In this document: positions 43,894-51,457 of the stretch, piece after piece
Position numbering within the stretch: the first letter of the stretch is position 1
Layout of the letters: each line of letters starts with the position of its first letter
Assembly (NCBI GenBank): GCA_002418835.1
Contig: DIEX01000034.1
Location: forward strand, 1 to 64,000
DNA: 64,000 bases
Direction of reading: 5' to 3'
Origin: Spirochaetia bacterium UBA5763
Lineage (GTDB): Bacteria > Spirochaetota > UBA4802 > UBA5550
Notes under the pieces: model-generated
What the model saw: the letters and a program-made list of their open reading frames with translations, nothing else
The model's database searches: none
What the model was told of the DNA's origin: nothing
Position numbers and translations under genes: made by a program

Positions 43894-44264
43894 TGAAACT
43901 GTTTAAACGAACCGGAAAAGGCAAGGCCGCAGAGACACCGGCAAGTAAAGAACCCGGATATTATAAAAATCTTTATGAAATGATTTTAAATTTTAAATTG
44001 ATACTTAATCAAAAAAATATCCCTTATATATTCACGGGCTTAAACTCCCCCCTGTTCAATGGTGACTACAATAATTTGACACCGGATGAAAAAGAAGAAG
44101 TAAGAAGCCTTATAGATGAAATTATTAAACAGATCAACTTTTTTAATGTTACCCCGAATAACTCCCCGGATGATATGGCAAGCGCGGCAAGTAACGAACT
44201 TGTTTTAATGTCGGCAAGGATTTTTCAAGATATACCCATATACGGAAATATGACAATTCATTAA
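43893..44264 (+). CDS. Unrecognised 123-residue protein, last of the chain
   Basis: Basic N-terminus (MKLFKRTGKGKAAET) followed by a helical acidic body (YYKNLYEMILNFKLILNQKN...LTPDEKEEVRSLIDEIIKQI). It is translationally coupled to the preceding gene by a TGATG overlap. A terminator follows at 44308, so this ends the transcript. Function unknown. Confidence 0.55.
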   Translation: MKLFKRTGKGKAAETPASKEPGYYKNLYEMILNFKLILNQKNIPYIFTGLNSPLFNGDYNNLTPDEKEEVRSLIDEIIKQINFFNVTPNNSPDDMASAASNELVLMSARIFQDIPIYGNMTIH

Positions 44265-44307
44265 CCCGGCTTTACATCTTTAAAATTCATTTACACACTC
44301 CTATTTA

Positions 44308-44340
44308 CCCCGCTGAAATACGCGGGGATTTTTTTATTTT
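44308..44340 (+). terminator. Terminator of the small-ORF operon
   Basis: Stem ccccgc / gcgggg with loop tgaaatac, followed by T7. Confidence 0.88.
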
Positions 44341-44408
44341 TCGGGTAATTAAGTTTGACTCTGTTTTAATAAACATTTATAATTTTAAAAAATGGAGGTA
44401 TTGAGTTT

Positions 44409-44807
44409 ATGAAAAAGGGAATCATTATTTTTTTATCTTTGTTGTTTTTTGGATGCGGTGAGTCTAAAAAATTTCCGTATGAATTAGTAAATTATAAACC
44501 GGAATTGAAAGACGAAAATGTATTAGAGGTTTATGCTTTATCCGGTGAACTTAATCCTGAAGAATTTAAAAATTTCTGTTTAAAGAAAAAAAGCGAGTTT
44601 AAACTTGCGGGCTATTATAAAATTATATTGTTTGATAAAAAAGAAAATTTCTTTAAAACAAATGCTCCGGTTCTTTCTGCTTATCAAATATTAGGTGAAA
44701 TAGAATCAAGAAGTCATATAATAGCTGAATATACTTACGGAAAGTTAAACGGTTATAGTGAACTTGTTATTACTGTAAATGGAAAATCAGAAACATTAAA
44801 GTTATGA
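44409..44807 (+). CDS. Small putative lipoprotein carried by the element
   Basis: 132 residues. The N-terminus MKKGIIIFLSLLFFGCG carries a lipobox (LFFGC) with acylated Cys16. The mature protein is charged, with two alpha/beta repeats (EVYALSGELNPEEFKNFCLK, HIIAEYTYGKLNGYSEL). It is transcribed alone between two terminators and is the rightmost gene of the element, a typical place for cargo acting in the envelope. A superinfection-exclusion role would be plausible but is only inferred. No family is recognised. Confidence 0.65.
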   Translation: MKKGIIIFLSLLFFGCGESKKFPYELVNYKPELKDENVLEVYALSGELNPEEFKNFCLKKKSEFKLAGYYKIILFDKKENFFKTNAPVLSAYQILGEIESRSHIIAEYTYGKLNGYSELVITVNGKSETLKL

Positions 44808-44830
44808 TTTAATGACAATATACATATTAT

Positions 44831-44862
44831 TAACCCCGTATAATTCAGCGGGGTTTTTTATT
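44831..44862 (+). terminator. Terminator after the lipoprotein gene
   Basis: Stem aaccccg / cggggtt (about 7 bp) with loop tataattcag and a T6 run. Beyond it, 44863-45060 has no gene. Confidence 0.85.
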
Positions 44863-45067
44863 TTGCAGGTAAAAATAATTTAAACACACCGCGCGGCGGG
44901 CTATTATGATATATCCCCTTTACTCTGCACCATTTAACCCGTATTGAGTTTTAACAACTATTCCCTTGTCAATACACACCCCGGATTAAACAAGGCCTGT
45001 TATTGAACAAAATTAAAACAGTAAATCATAAGAGGGAGAATGTTAATATTTATCAATGTAATAAATT

Positions 45068-45090
45068 TTTATCTGACAGTTATCTGACAT
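45068..45090. repeat. Arm-type repeats near attR
   Basis: tttatctgacagt (45068-45080) and ttatctgacat (45080-45090), the same motif as at 36222-36246, in the same direct orientation and near the opposite end of the element. This supports an integrase arm-site role. Confidence 0.7.
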
Positions 45091-45132
45091 TAAATTCAAA
45101 TTTGTAGTACAAATTAAAAGAGGTAATAAGAA

Positions 45133-45153
45133 AGCCCTGATATAATCAGGGCT
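45133..45153. terminator. Substitute tRNA terminator supplied by the element
   Basis: A perfect 9-bp stem (agccctgat / atcagggct) with a 3-bp loop, directly 3' of the rebuilt tRNA gene on the minus strand. It has replaced the native hairpin at 36014. Confidence 0.7.
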
Positions 45154-45204
45154 TTTATGAGCGGGTAGCGGGAATCGAACCCGCGTAGTTAGCTTGGAAG
45201 GCTA
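45153..45204 (-). repeat. attR: 52-bp direct repeat within the rebuilt tRNA gene
   Basis: Exact copy of 36041-36092. The element's attP carries the 3' half of the tRNA, so integration keeps the gene whole here. Confidence 0.92.
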
Positions 45205-45230
45205 AAGTTCTACCATTGAACTACACCCGC
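45160..45230 (-). tRNA. tRNA-Gly (anticodon TCC)
   Basis: A 71-nt cloverleaf on the minus strand: acceptor GCGGGTG pairing with TACCCGC (one G-U), anticodon stem TTAGC/GCTAA with loop CTTCCAA, T arm GCGGG-TTCGATT-CCCGC, discriminator T. CCA is not encoded. The 3' half is the attR repeat, so the integrated element restored the gene. Confidence 0.95.
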
Positions 45231-45322
45231 GATGAAATGAACTAAATAATTTATAGCTCTGTGCGTCAATAAAAAATTTTTCTGATTCTTTAAAATCTTT
45301 TTATATCGGGATTTTTCAGAGA

Positions 45323-45403
45323 GGAACAGGGGTCAGAGCCTCTGAATGAATAATGGGCTCTGACCCCAGGCTCTGCCAGAACCGATGCTCTGACCCCTGT
45401 TCC
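45323..45403. repeat. Three REP-like 11-mers in an inverted arrangement
   Basis: ggggtcagagc at 45329, and gctctgacccc at 45357 and 45387. The outer arms form a 17-bp perfect inverted repeat (45323-45339 with 45387-45403). It lies between the tRNA gene and the mraZ promoter. Confidence 0.85.
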
Positions 45404-45483
45404 GGAAAACTTCGGATTATCGTCTATCCGCTCCAAAAACTGCACATAAAAATTTTCGATTATAGAAAAAATCGTTTTTCTGG

Positions 45484-45540
45484 TTGACATTTATGTCTCG
45501 TATGGTTAAAAATGGGGAAAAGTGGTGAATTTTGTTGAAT
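45484..45540 (+). promoter_or_regulatory. mraZ promoter with MraZ-box-like repeats
   Basis: TTGACA (45484-45489), a 17-bp spacer and TAAAAA (45507-45512) suggest the dcw promoter. TGGGG (45513), TGGTG (45523) and TGTTG (45533) recur at exact 10-bp spacing just downstream, the spacing of known MraZ repeats. MraZ from this operon would bind and repress. Confidence 0.7.
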
Positions 45541-45573
45541 TAATCCAATTCAAGGGGTTTCCGGGTATAATTT

Positions 45574-46011
45574 ATGTTTATGGGAGAGTATTCCCCCGCG
45601 CTTGACGACAAGGGGAGAGTGTCCATTCCTGTAAAGCTGCGAAAAGCTTTCGGGGAGGATGCGCTGGTTGAAAAACTGGTGGTTACTCACGGCCTGGACA
45701 AATGCCTCATGGCCTTCCGGAATGAAGAATGGAATGAGTTTGTTGAAAAGAAACTCATGCCCCTTTCCCAGTCTGACCCGAAGAACAGGATGAGTGTCAG
45801 GTTCCTTGTGGGAGGAGCCTGCGAATGCGAACTCGATAAGCAGGGGAGAATGGTTATACCTTCAAACCTTTTAAAATATGCAGGTATCACAAACGATGTT
45901 ATCATTCTCGGGCTTTTTAATAAAATTGAGATATGGTCAAAAGAGGTTTATGAAGAGTGCAGGCCGGACGGCGCTATTATGAATTCATTCGCTGATGAGC
46001 TGGGATTTTGA
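45574..46011 (+). CDS. mraZ: MraZ, transcriptional regulator of the dcw cluster
   Basis: 145 residues with two AbrB-like half motifs: MGEYSPALDDKGRVSIPVKLR near the start and CECELDKQGRMVIPSNLL near 85-102, each with DxxGR. MraZ forms a ring and binds repeated boxes in its own promoter. It is the first gene of the cluster, 17 bp before rsmH, and the boxes at 45513-45537 suggest autorepression. The start MFMGEY is that of the family. Confidence 0.95.
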   Translation: MFMGEYSPALDDKGRVSIPVKLRKAFGEDALVEKLVVTHGLDKCLMAFRNEEWNEFVEKKLMPLSQSDPKNRMSVRFLVGGACECELDKQGRMVIPSNLLKYAGITNDVIILGLFNKIEIWSKEVYEECRPDGAIMNSFADELGF

Positions 46012-46027
46012 GGACGGTTGCTGACTG

Positions 46028-47005
46028 ATGGGACATAATCACATAATAGATGAATTTTTTAATGAATCATACATACATAAACCTGTTCTCTGGCGCGAAA
46101 TTGTTGACATCATAGATTGTTCTTTGAAAAAGGGAAGTGGCCATCTTGTTGACTGTACCCTTGGCGAGGGGGGGCATTCTGAGATTTTTCTTAAGCTCTA
46201 TCCTGAGATGAAGATCACCGCTTTTGAAAGGGACAGTGAAATATTAGCAAGGGCCAAAGAGAGGCTTTCGGCTTTCGGCAGCAGAATTACATATATTAAC
46301 AGCAATTTTTCCGGCATAGCAGATCTCCTACCTCCGGACAATCCGCCTGATTATATCCTGTACGATTTCGGTATTTCATCGTATCATTTTGACAGAAGCG
46401 GCAGGGGGTTCACCTTCGCCAGTGACGAGCCTCTGGATATGAGTCTCGGATGTACCGAACTTAACGCGTCTGATGTGATTAATAAGTATCCGGAGAAAGA
46501 GCTGGCGAGAATTTTCAGGGAATATGGCGAGGAGAACTGGGCTTCCTGGATTGCGAAGATTATAGTGGAGCGGAGAGCAGCGAAGCACGTTGAAACTTCC
46601 GCAGAGCTTGCGTCTATTGTACTGGCCGCGATCCCGAAGAAGTTTCATGTGAAGAACATACATCCTGCTACACGGGTATTCCAGGCTGTGAGGATTGAGG
46701 TGAACCGCGAACTTCAGTCTATTGAAGATGGACTTAGGGGGGGATTTAAAATGCTGGCTGAAGGGGGAATAATGATGGCGATTTCATTTCACTCCCTTGA
46801 GGACAGGATTGCAAAGATTTTTTTCAGGCGGATGAAGGATGGCTGCCTCTGCGGTGCGGAGCCTGATAAATGCAATTGCATGAACAGGTCTTTTGCTGAG
46901 CTTCTTACAAAGAAACCGGTTACGGCGGATGATGATGAGCTCAGGTGGAACAACAGGTCCCGGAGCGCGAAGCTCAGGGCCGCAAGGAAGATAAGAAGTA
47001 TCTGA
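46028..47005 (+). CDS. rsmH: RsmH, 16S rRNA m4C1402 methyltransferase
   Basis: 325 residues. The signature IHKPVLWREIVDII at the start, VDCTLGEGGHSEIFL as SAM motif I, the YDFGISSYHFD motif, and ATRVFQAVRIEVNRE plus ISFHSLEDRIAK in the C-terminal half are all present. It methylates N4 of C1402 in 16S rRNA with SAM. It is the second dcw gene, 17 bp after mraZ. A cysteine-rich loop (GCLCGAEPDKCNCMNR, about 279-294) is present, as in some RsmH. Confidence 0.96.
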   Translation: MGHNHIIDEFFNESYIHKPVLWREIVDIIDCSLKKGSGHLVDCTLGEGGHSEIFLKLYPEMKITAFERDSEILARAKERLSAFGSRITYINSNFSGIADLLPPDNPPDYILYDFGISSYHFDRSGRGFTFASDEPLDMSLGCTELNASDVINKYPEKELARIFREYGEENWASWIAKIIVERRAAKHVETSAELASIVLAAIPKKFHVKNIHPATRVFQAVRIEVNRELQSIEDGLRGGFKMLAEGGIMMAISFHSLEDRIAKIFFRRMKDGCLCGAEPDKCNCMNRSFAELLTKKPVTADDDELRWNNRSRSAKLRAARKIRSI

Positions 47006-47015
47006 CGGAATATAT

Positions 47016-47303
47016 ATGAAGTATTTTATGGTAGTATTAATGATGAGTATTTTTGTACTCCTCTACGTGTGGCAGAACATTGAGGTTATGCGGATGAAGA
47101 TGGATTACAGAAAACTTGTCAAAGTCGAGCATGAACTGACTGAGGAAAATAAAAGACATCTCGCGGAACTTGAGAGGTTGCGGAACTTCAGGACAGTTGA
47201 AAATGCGGTTGCAGGGAAAGGCGTTAGAAGAATGGAGCCTCAGGACATGCTTGTGCTGAAAAACGAAGAGAAAAAAGATAACGGTAAAAATGAAAGCAAG
47301 TGA
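47016..47303 (+). CDS. ftsL: FtsL-like cell-division protein
   Basis: 95 residues: one transmembrane helix (about 3-20) and a periplasmic coiled coil (YRKLVKVEHELTEENKRHLAELERLR, about 31-56). Sequence conservation in FtsL is low; the call rests on topology and on its place after rsmH. It overlaps the murE start by 14 bp. No ftsI-type transpeptidase gene follows, as it does in most dcw clusters. Confidence 0.78.
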   Translation: MKYFMVVLMMSIFVLLYVWQNIEVMRMKMDYRKLVKVEHELTEENKRHLAELERLRNFRTVENAVAGKGVRRMEPQDMLVLKNEEKKDNGKNESK

Positions 47304-48801
47304 TATTCTTAAGGGATCCTGTGAACTGATTACCACTGCGGGTAGCGCTAATCCGGCATCTGTTGAGATAACATCAGTGGAGTATGATTCAAGACGCGCC
47401 GGTGCAGGGAGCATGTTTGTGGCTGTGAAGGGCTTTGAGAGTGACGGGCACTCATACATTGAAGCTGCTGTGAAGAACGGATGCCGCTGTGTCCTCCTCT
47501 CTGACGAGAGACTTCCGGATTTTATTCACCTTGAATCTGAGGGTGTTATGTTCCTTGTATCCCACGATTCGCGCAGGGCCCTTTCGAGAGTCTCTTCTGT
47601 TTTTTACGGGGAGCCTTCAAAGAGACTTCATGTTACGGGGATTACCGGCACTAACGGCAAAACATCAATAACATATCTTCTTGAATCAATATATAACAGC
47701 AGCGGCCATTCATGTGGAGTGATAGGCACAGTGAATTACAGGTGGAAGGGTAAAGAGCTTCCGGCTCCGAATACCACTCCAGAGTCAAAGGATATACAGG
47801 AGCTTTTAAAGCGGATGCTTGACGACGGTGTTACTCATGTTGTCATGGAGGTTTCGTCACATGCTCTTTATCTGGACAGAGTTGAGGATGTTGATTTTGA
47901 CAGCGCAGTTTTCACTAATCTGACACAGGATCATCTTGATTTTCATAAGACCTTTGATGCGTATTTCGATGCGAAGAGAAGACTTTTTGAACTCCTTGAG
48001 AAAAGCTGCAAGCAGAACAGGGCCGCGATTATAAACACTGATGATGATTACGGCAGGCGGATTTACAAATCGCATAACGGGTATACTTTTAAAATGATTT
48101 CATACGGAGAGAGTGAAGGTGCTGAGCTCCTCGCTGCTCCTGAAAGCATAGACAACAGGATTACAGGTATAAGCTACAGGTTTGTCCACGGCCCGGACAG
48201 GAGAGATGTTAAGCTTAAACTTGCGGGAAGATTCCAGGTGTACAATTCCCTTGCGGCACTGGGTTCGGCTCTTTATTCCGGGATTGATATTGATGAGGTA
48301 ATTAAGGGGATGAGCGAACTTGAATCTGTACCTGGGAGACTTCAGGTTGTTGATACCGGGGCGGGTTTTTACACTGTGGTTGATTATGCCCACACAGGGG
48401 ATGCTCTGCTTAAACTTCTTCAGTCAGTTAATGAAATGCCGCATAACAGGGTGATTACAGTATTCGGATGCGGCGGTGACAGGGACAGGACAAAACGTCC
48501 GGTTATGGGTAAGATTGCAATTGATAATTCAGCATTCGCGGTTGTTACAAGTGACAATCCCAGGACTGAGGATGCAAATGCTATAATAGATGATATAATG
48601 AAAGGAATTTCCGGCGGAAGCTATATGGTTGAACCTGACAGGGAGAAGGCTATAGAAGCTGCGATTAATATTGCTGAAAAAGGCGATGTTGTGGTCATTG
48701 CCGGAAAAGGGCACGAGGATTACCAGATAGTAGGAAAGACAAAGCATCATTTCGATGACAGGGAGATGGCGCTTAAATATATGAACGGTAAAAAAAATTG
48801 A
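47290..48801 (+). CDS. murE: MurE, UDP-MurNAc-L-Ala-D-Glu:meso-diaminopimelate ligase
   Basis: 503 residues with all three Mur ligase domains. The ATP loop is GITGTNGKTSITYLL (about 117-131), the central HVVMEVSSHAL motif and TNLTQDHLDFHKT are seen, and the C-terminal DNPR in VVTSDNPRTED indicates meso-diaminopimelate as the added residue. It adds the third residue of the peptidoglycan peptide in the cytoplasm. It starts inside the ftsL end and overlaps murF by 4 bp (TTGA). Confidence 0.97.
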   Translation: MKASDILKGSCELITTAGSANPASVEITSVEYDSRRAGAGSMFVAVKGFESDGHSYIEAAVKNGCRCVLLSDERLPDFIHLESEGVMFLVSHDSRRALSRVSSVFYGEPSKRLHVTGITGTNGKTSITYLLESIYNSSGHSCGVIGTVNYRWKGKELPAPNTTPESKDIQELLKRMLDDGVTHVVMEVSSHALYLDRVEDVDFDSAVFTNLTQDHLDFHKTFDAYFDAKRRLFELLEKSCKQNRAAIINTDDDYGRRIYKSHNGYTFKMISYGESEGAELLAAPESIDNRITGISYRFVHGPDRRDVKLKLAGRFQVYNSLAALGSALYSGIDIDEVIKGMSELESVPGRLQVVDTGAGFYTVVDYAHTGDALLKLLQSVNEMPHNRVITVFGCGGDRDRTKRPVMGKIAIDNSAFAVVTSDNPRTEDANAIIDDIMKGISGGSYMVEPDREKAIEAAINIAEKGDVVVIAGKGHEDYQIVGKTKHHFDDREMALKYMNGKKN

Positions 48802-50186
48802 AAGGTATTTTCAGAACAACAGCGGGCGAAGTTGCAGCAATTACCGGAGGGAGATTAATCTCCGGCTCGGATTCGCTGGTTCTGGAGACCATAACAACAG
48901 ATTCCCGCGAACTGGGCGGGAATAATCTTTTTATTCCGATAGCGGGGGAGAAGTTTGACGGGCATGATTTTATCCAGGAACTTTTTAAAGCAGATAAAGT
49001 TTCATGTTCTCTTACAATGAAAGAGGGGTTTGAAACCGCAGCATCTGATTCAGGTAAAACTCTGATTAAATGCGATGATACTCTTGCCGCTCTTGGAAAA
49101 ATTGCGAAGTTTCACAGAAACCGGTTTTCACCTCTCACTGTGGGAATTACAGGGACTAACGGAAAGACTACAACAAAGGAACTGGTGCACGCAGTTCTCT
49201 CCGCGAAATATAATACACTAAGAAATACTAAAAATTATAATAATGAGATTGGTGTCCCTTTCACGCTCCTTCAGATGGAAACTCTCCATGAAGCGGCAGT
49301 TATTGAGATGGGGATGAACCACACAGGGGAAATCGAAAGACTGTCGAATATTGTTCAGCCTGATATCGCTGTAATTACAAATGTGGGAGCCGGGCACCTC
49401 GAGTTTTTAGGATCAGTTGAAAACGTTGCTAATGCCAAGTCCGAAATCCTTTCAGGAATGAAAAGAGGGTCAACACTTATCGCGAACAGAGAGACTGAGT
49501 GTTTTCATATAATTGAGAAGCATGCTTCCGAGCACAGTGTGAATCTGTTAACATTCGGTATTGAAGCGGGAGCTGATTTCAGGCCTGACTCATTCAAACT
49601 CACAAGAGAGAGCGTTTCAGTTACTTACAGGGGAAGAAAAATTTCAGTTCCGCTTTACGGCAGGCATAATGTTTATAATCTTATGGCGGCAATTGCTGTT
49701 GCTGAAGCAGCGGATGTCGATCTCTCTGATGCTGCTGAAAAGCTTGCATTATTTGAAAATATCGGAGGACGCAGCGAAATTATCGACAGGGGATATGTAA
49801 TAATCAATGACACATACAATTCGAATCCCCTTTCCTCTCTCTATGCTCTCGAATCCGTGTGTGATGTTTTCCCTGATAGAAAAAAAACCGCAGTGCTTGC
49901 TGATATGAAGGAGCTTGGCGAACTTGCAGGTCTTTATCATGTGAAAGTGGGTGAGTTCGTTGCCGCGAGAAAATTCAGTCAGCTCCTGCTTTTCGGGGAG
50001 ATGTCGGAATATTATGAGAAGGGGGCGTCAGCCGCAGGGATGAACCCGGATAAAATCAAAAAGTTTGACTCAAAGGATCAGATCGCTGAATTTATTTCAT
50101 CCAGGCTTTGCGAGAAGGATGTGGTGCTTGTTAAGGGATCGCGTTCAATGAAGATGGAAGATGTAGTGAACAGACTTATTGCATGA
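48798..50186 (+). CDS. murF: MurF, UDP-MurNAc-tripeptide:D-Ala-D-Ala ligase
   Basis: 462 residues. It starts with TTG, overlapping the murE stop. ATP loop GITGTNGKTTTKELV, central EMGMNHTGEIERLSNIV, INDTYNSNPLS and the C-terminal KGSRSMKMEDVV match MurF. It adds the D-Ala-D-Ala dipeptide. The ddl gene that makes that dipeptide is not in this cluster. A 9-bp gap separates it from mraY. Confidence 0.96.
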   Translation: MKGIFRTTAGEVAAITGGRLISGSDSLVLETITTDSRELGGNNLFIPIAGEKFDGHDFIQELFKADKVSCSLTMKEGFETAASDSGKTLIKCDDTLAALGKIAKFHRNRFSPLTVGITGTNGKTTTKELVHAVLSAKYNTLRNTKNYNNEIGVPFTLLQMETLHEAAVIEMGMNHTGEIERLSNIVQPDIAVITNVGAGHLEFLGSVENVANAKSEILSGMKRGSTLIANRETECFHIIEKHASEHSVNLLTFGIEAGADFRPDSFKLTRESVSVTYRGRKISVPLYGRHNVYNLMAAIAVAEAADVDLSDAAEKLALFENIGGRSEIIDRGYVIINDTYNSNPLSSLYALESVCDVFPDRKKTAVLADMKELGELAGLYHVKVGEFVAARKFSQLLLFGEMSEYYEKGASAAGMNPDKIKKFDSKDQIAEFISSRLCEKDVVLVKGSRSMKMEDVVNRLIA

Positions 50187-50195
50187 GGTAAAAAA

Positions 50196-51281
50196 ATGTT
50201 TTATCATCTGATACTCCCCCTGAAGGAGTATGTATCATATTTCAGGCTTTTCCAGTATATATCTTTCCGTTCGGCATTTGCTGCGCTCACTGCATTAATG
50301 CTTGTTCTTATTTTTGGAGGGCTTGTTATACGCTGGCTTCAGAGGTTGAAACTCGGCGAACAGATAAGAAATCTTGGTCCCGAAAGTCACAAGACAAAAG
50401 CGGGAACGCCCACTATGGGTGGAATACTGATTCTTGGAGCTGTTATTATATCTATGGCATTCTGGGGCAATTTCAGCAACCATTACCTGATTGTTCTTAT
50501 TGCTGCAACAGTGATACTGGGGGGGCTTGGGTTCATAGATGATTATATAAAGGCAGTTAAGAAGAAGAAGGATGGAGTTAATCCTAAAGGTAAACTGATT
50601 GTGCAGATTGCGACAGCTTTTACTGTATCTGCTGTAATATATTTTTATCCTTCAAGTGCGAAGGATGCCACAACTCTATATGTCCCTTTTATTAATCAGG
50701 CTGTAATGGATCTCGGTTTTTACTGGATAATTTTTGCTGTAATTGTAATTATAGGGAGCTCAAACGCGGTTAACCTTACAGACGGTCTTGACGGGCTTGC
50801 CACAGGGACTGTTGGTATAGTCGCTGCTACCCTCGGTATTATGACTTTTCTCACAGGCAATATTAAAATAGCGGATTATCTCGGGATACCTTATATCGCG
50901 CACAGCGCGGAACTCACGGTTTTTCTTGCAGCGCTCACAGGGGCTCTTATAGGTTTTCTCTGGTTCAACAGTAACCCTGCAACAGTCTTTATGGGGGATA
51001 CCGGCTCTCTCGCGTTAGGCGGTATTATAGGTATAGTTGCTGTTATGATTAAGAAAGAGATTTTTCTTTTTATAGTCGGCGGGATCTTTGTAATGGAAGC
51101 ACTATCTGTTATAATACAGGTGGGTTCATTTAAACTCAGGAAGAAGCGGGTCTTTAAAATGGCTCCGATCCATCATCACTTCGAACTCTCAGGGTGGCCG
51201 GAGCAGAAGGTTGTAACAAGGATGTGGATCATCGGTGTAATCCTTGCGATTCTTGGGCTGGCATCACTGAAGATATTGTAA
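50196..51281 (+). CDS. mraY: MraY, phospho-MurNAc-pentapeptide translocase
   Basis: 361 residues with about ten transmembrane helices. It makes lipid I on undecaprenyl phosphate at the inner membrane. Conserved segments KAGTPTMGGILIL, GFIDDYIKAVKKKKDG, SNAVNLTDGLDGLATG, FMGDTGSLALG, and the His loop APIHHHFELSGWPEQKVV are all present. It ends 11 bp before a MITE-like palindrome that separates it from murD. Confidence 0.97.
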   Translation: MFYHLILPLKEYVSYFRLFQYISFRSAFAALTALMLVLIFGGLVIRWLQRLKLGEQIRNLGPESHKTKAGTPTMGGILILGAVIISMAFWGNFSNHYLIVLIAATVILGGLGFIDDYIKAVKKKKDGVNPKGKLIVQIATAFTVSAVIYFYPSSAKDATTLYVPFINQAVMDLGFYWIIFAVIVIIGSSNAVNLTDGLDGLATGTVGIVAATLGIMTFLTGNIKIADYLGIPYIAHSAELTVFLAALTGALIGFLWFNSNPATVFMGDTGSLALGGIIGIVAVMIKKEIFLFIVGGIFVMEALSVIIQVGSFKLRKKRVFKMAPIHHHFELSGWPEQKVVTRMWIIGVILAILGLASLKIL

Positions 51282-51291
51282 GGAATTTTTT

Positions 51292-51401
51292 TGTCATTCC
51301 GGTTTTGACGCAGTCAAATAACGGAATCTTATGGTACGGGAAGAAATATTATTGAACACATAAAGATTCCGGCATTTCGTTTCACTTCAGCCGGAATGAC
51401 A
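51292..51401. repeat. MITE-like palindromic repeat inside the dcw cluster
   Basis: About 110 bp bounded by perfect 11-bp inverted repeats (tgtcattccgg / ccggaatgaca) with a second inner pair (cggaatctt at 51322-51330, aagattccg at 51363-51371). It would fold as one long hairpin in RNA. It lies between mraY and murD, and the following 57 bp to murD have no clear promoter. Confidence 0.75.
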
Positions 51402-51457
51402 TCCGAGAGAATTAGATGTGGCATAAAAAAGATGAAGGCTGAACAAGAAATATTATA

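Larger units (their letters stand above)
36041..45204 (+). mobile_element. Integrated element in tRNA-Gly (about 9.1 kb)
   Basis: Bounded by 52-bp att repeats, with a tyrosine integrase next to attL. All genes run rightward and are visibly more AT-rich than the flanks. Order: integrase, small ORF, unknown 293-residue protein, HTH protein, small ORFs, primase-polymerase, AAA+ helicase, iteron-like repeats, a chain of small ORFs, a lipoprotein. There are no capsid, terminase, portal, relaxase or conjugation genes. It resembles a phage-satellite or integrative-plasmid layout, dependent on a helper for transfer if it moves at all. Confidence 0.88.

Noticed and set aside
36041..45204. Complete temperate phage
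   Set aside because: No terminase, portal, capsid, tail tape-measure or lysis genes are seen; only one weak gp46 resemblance.
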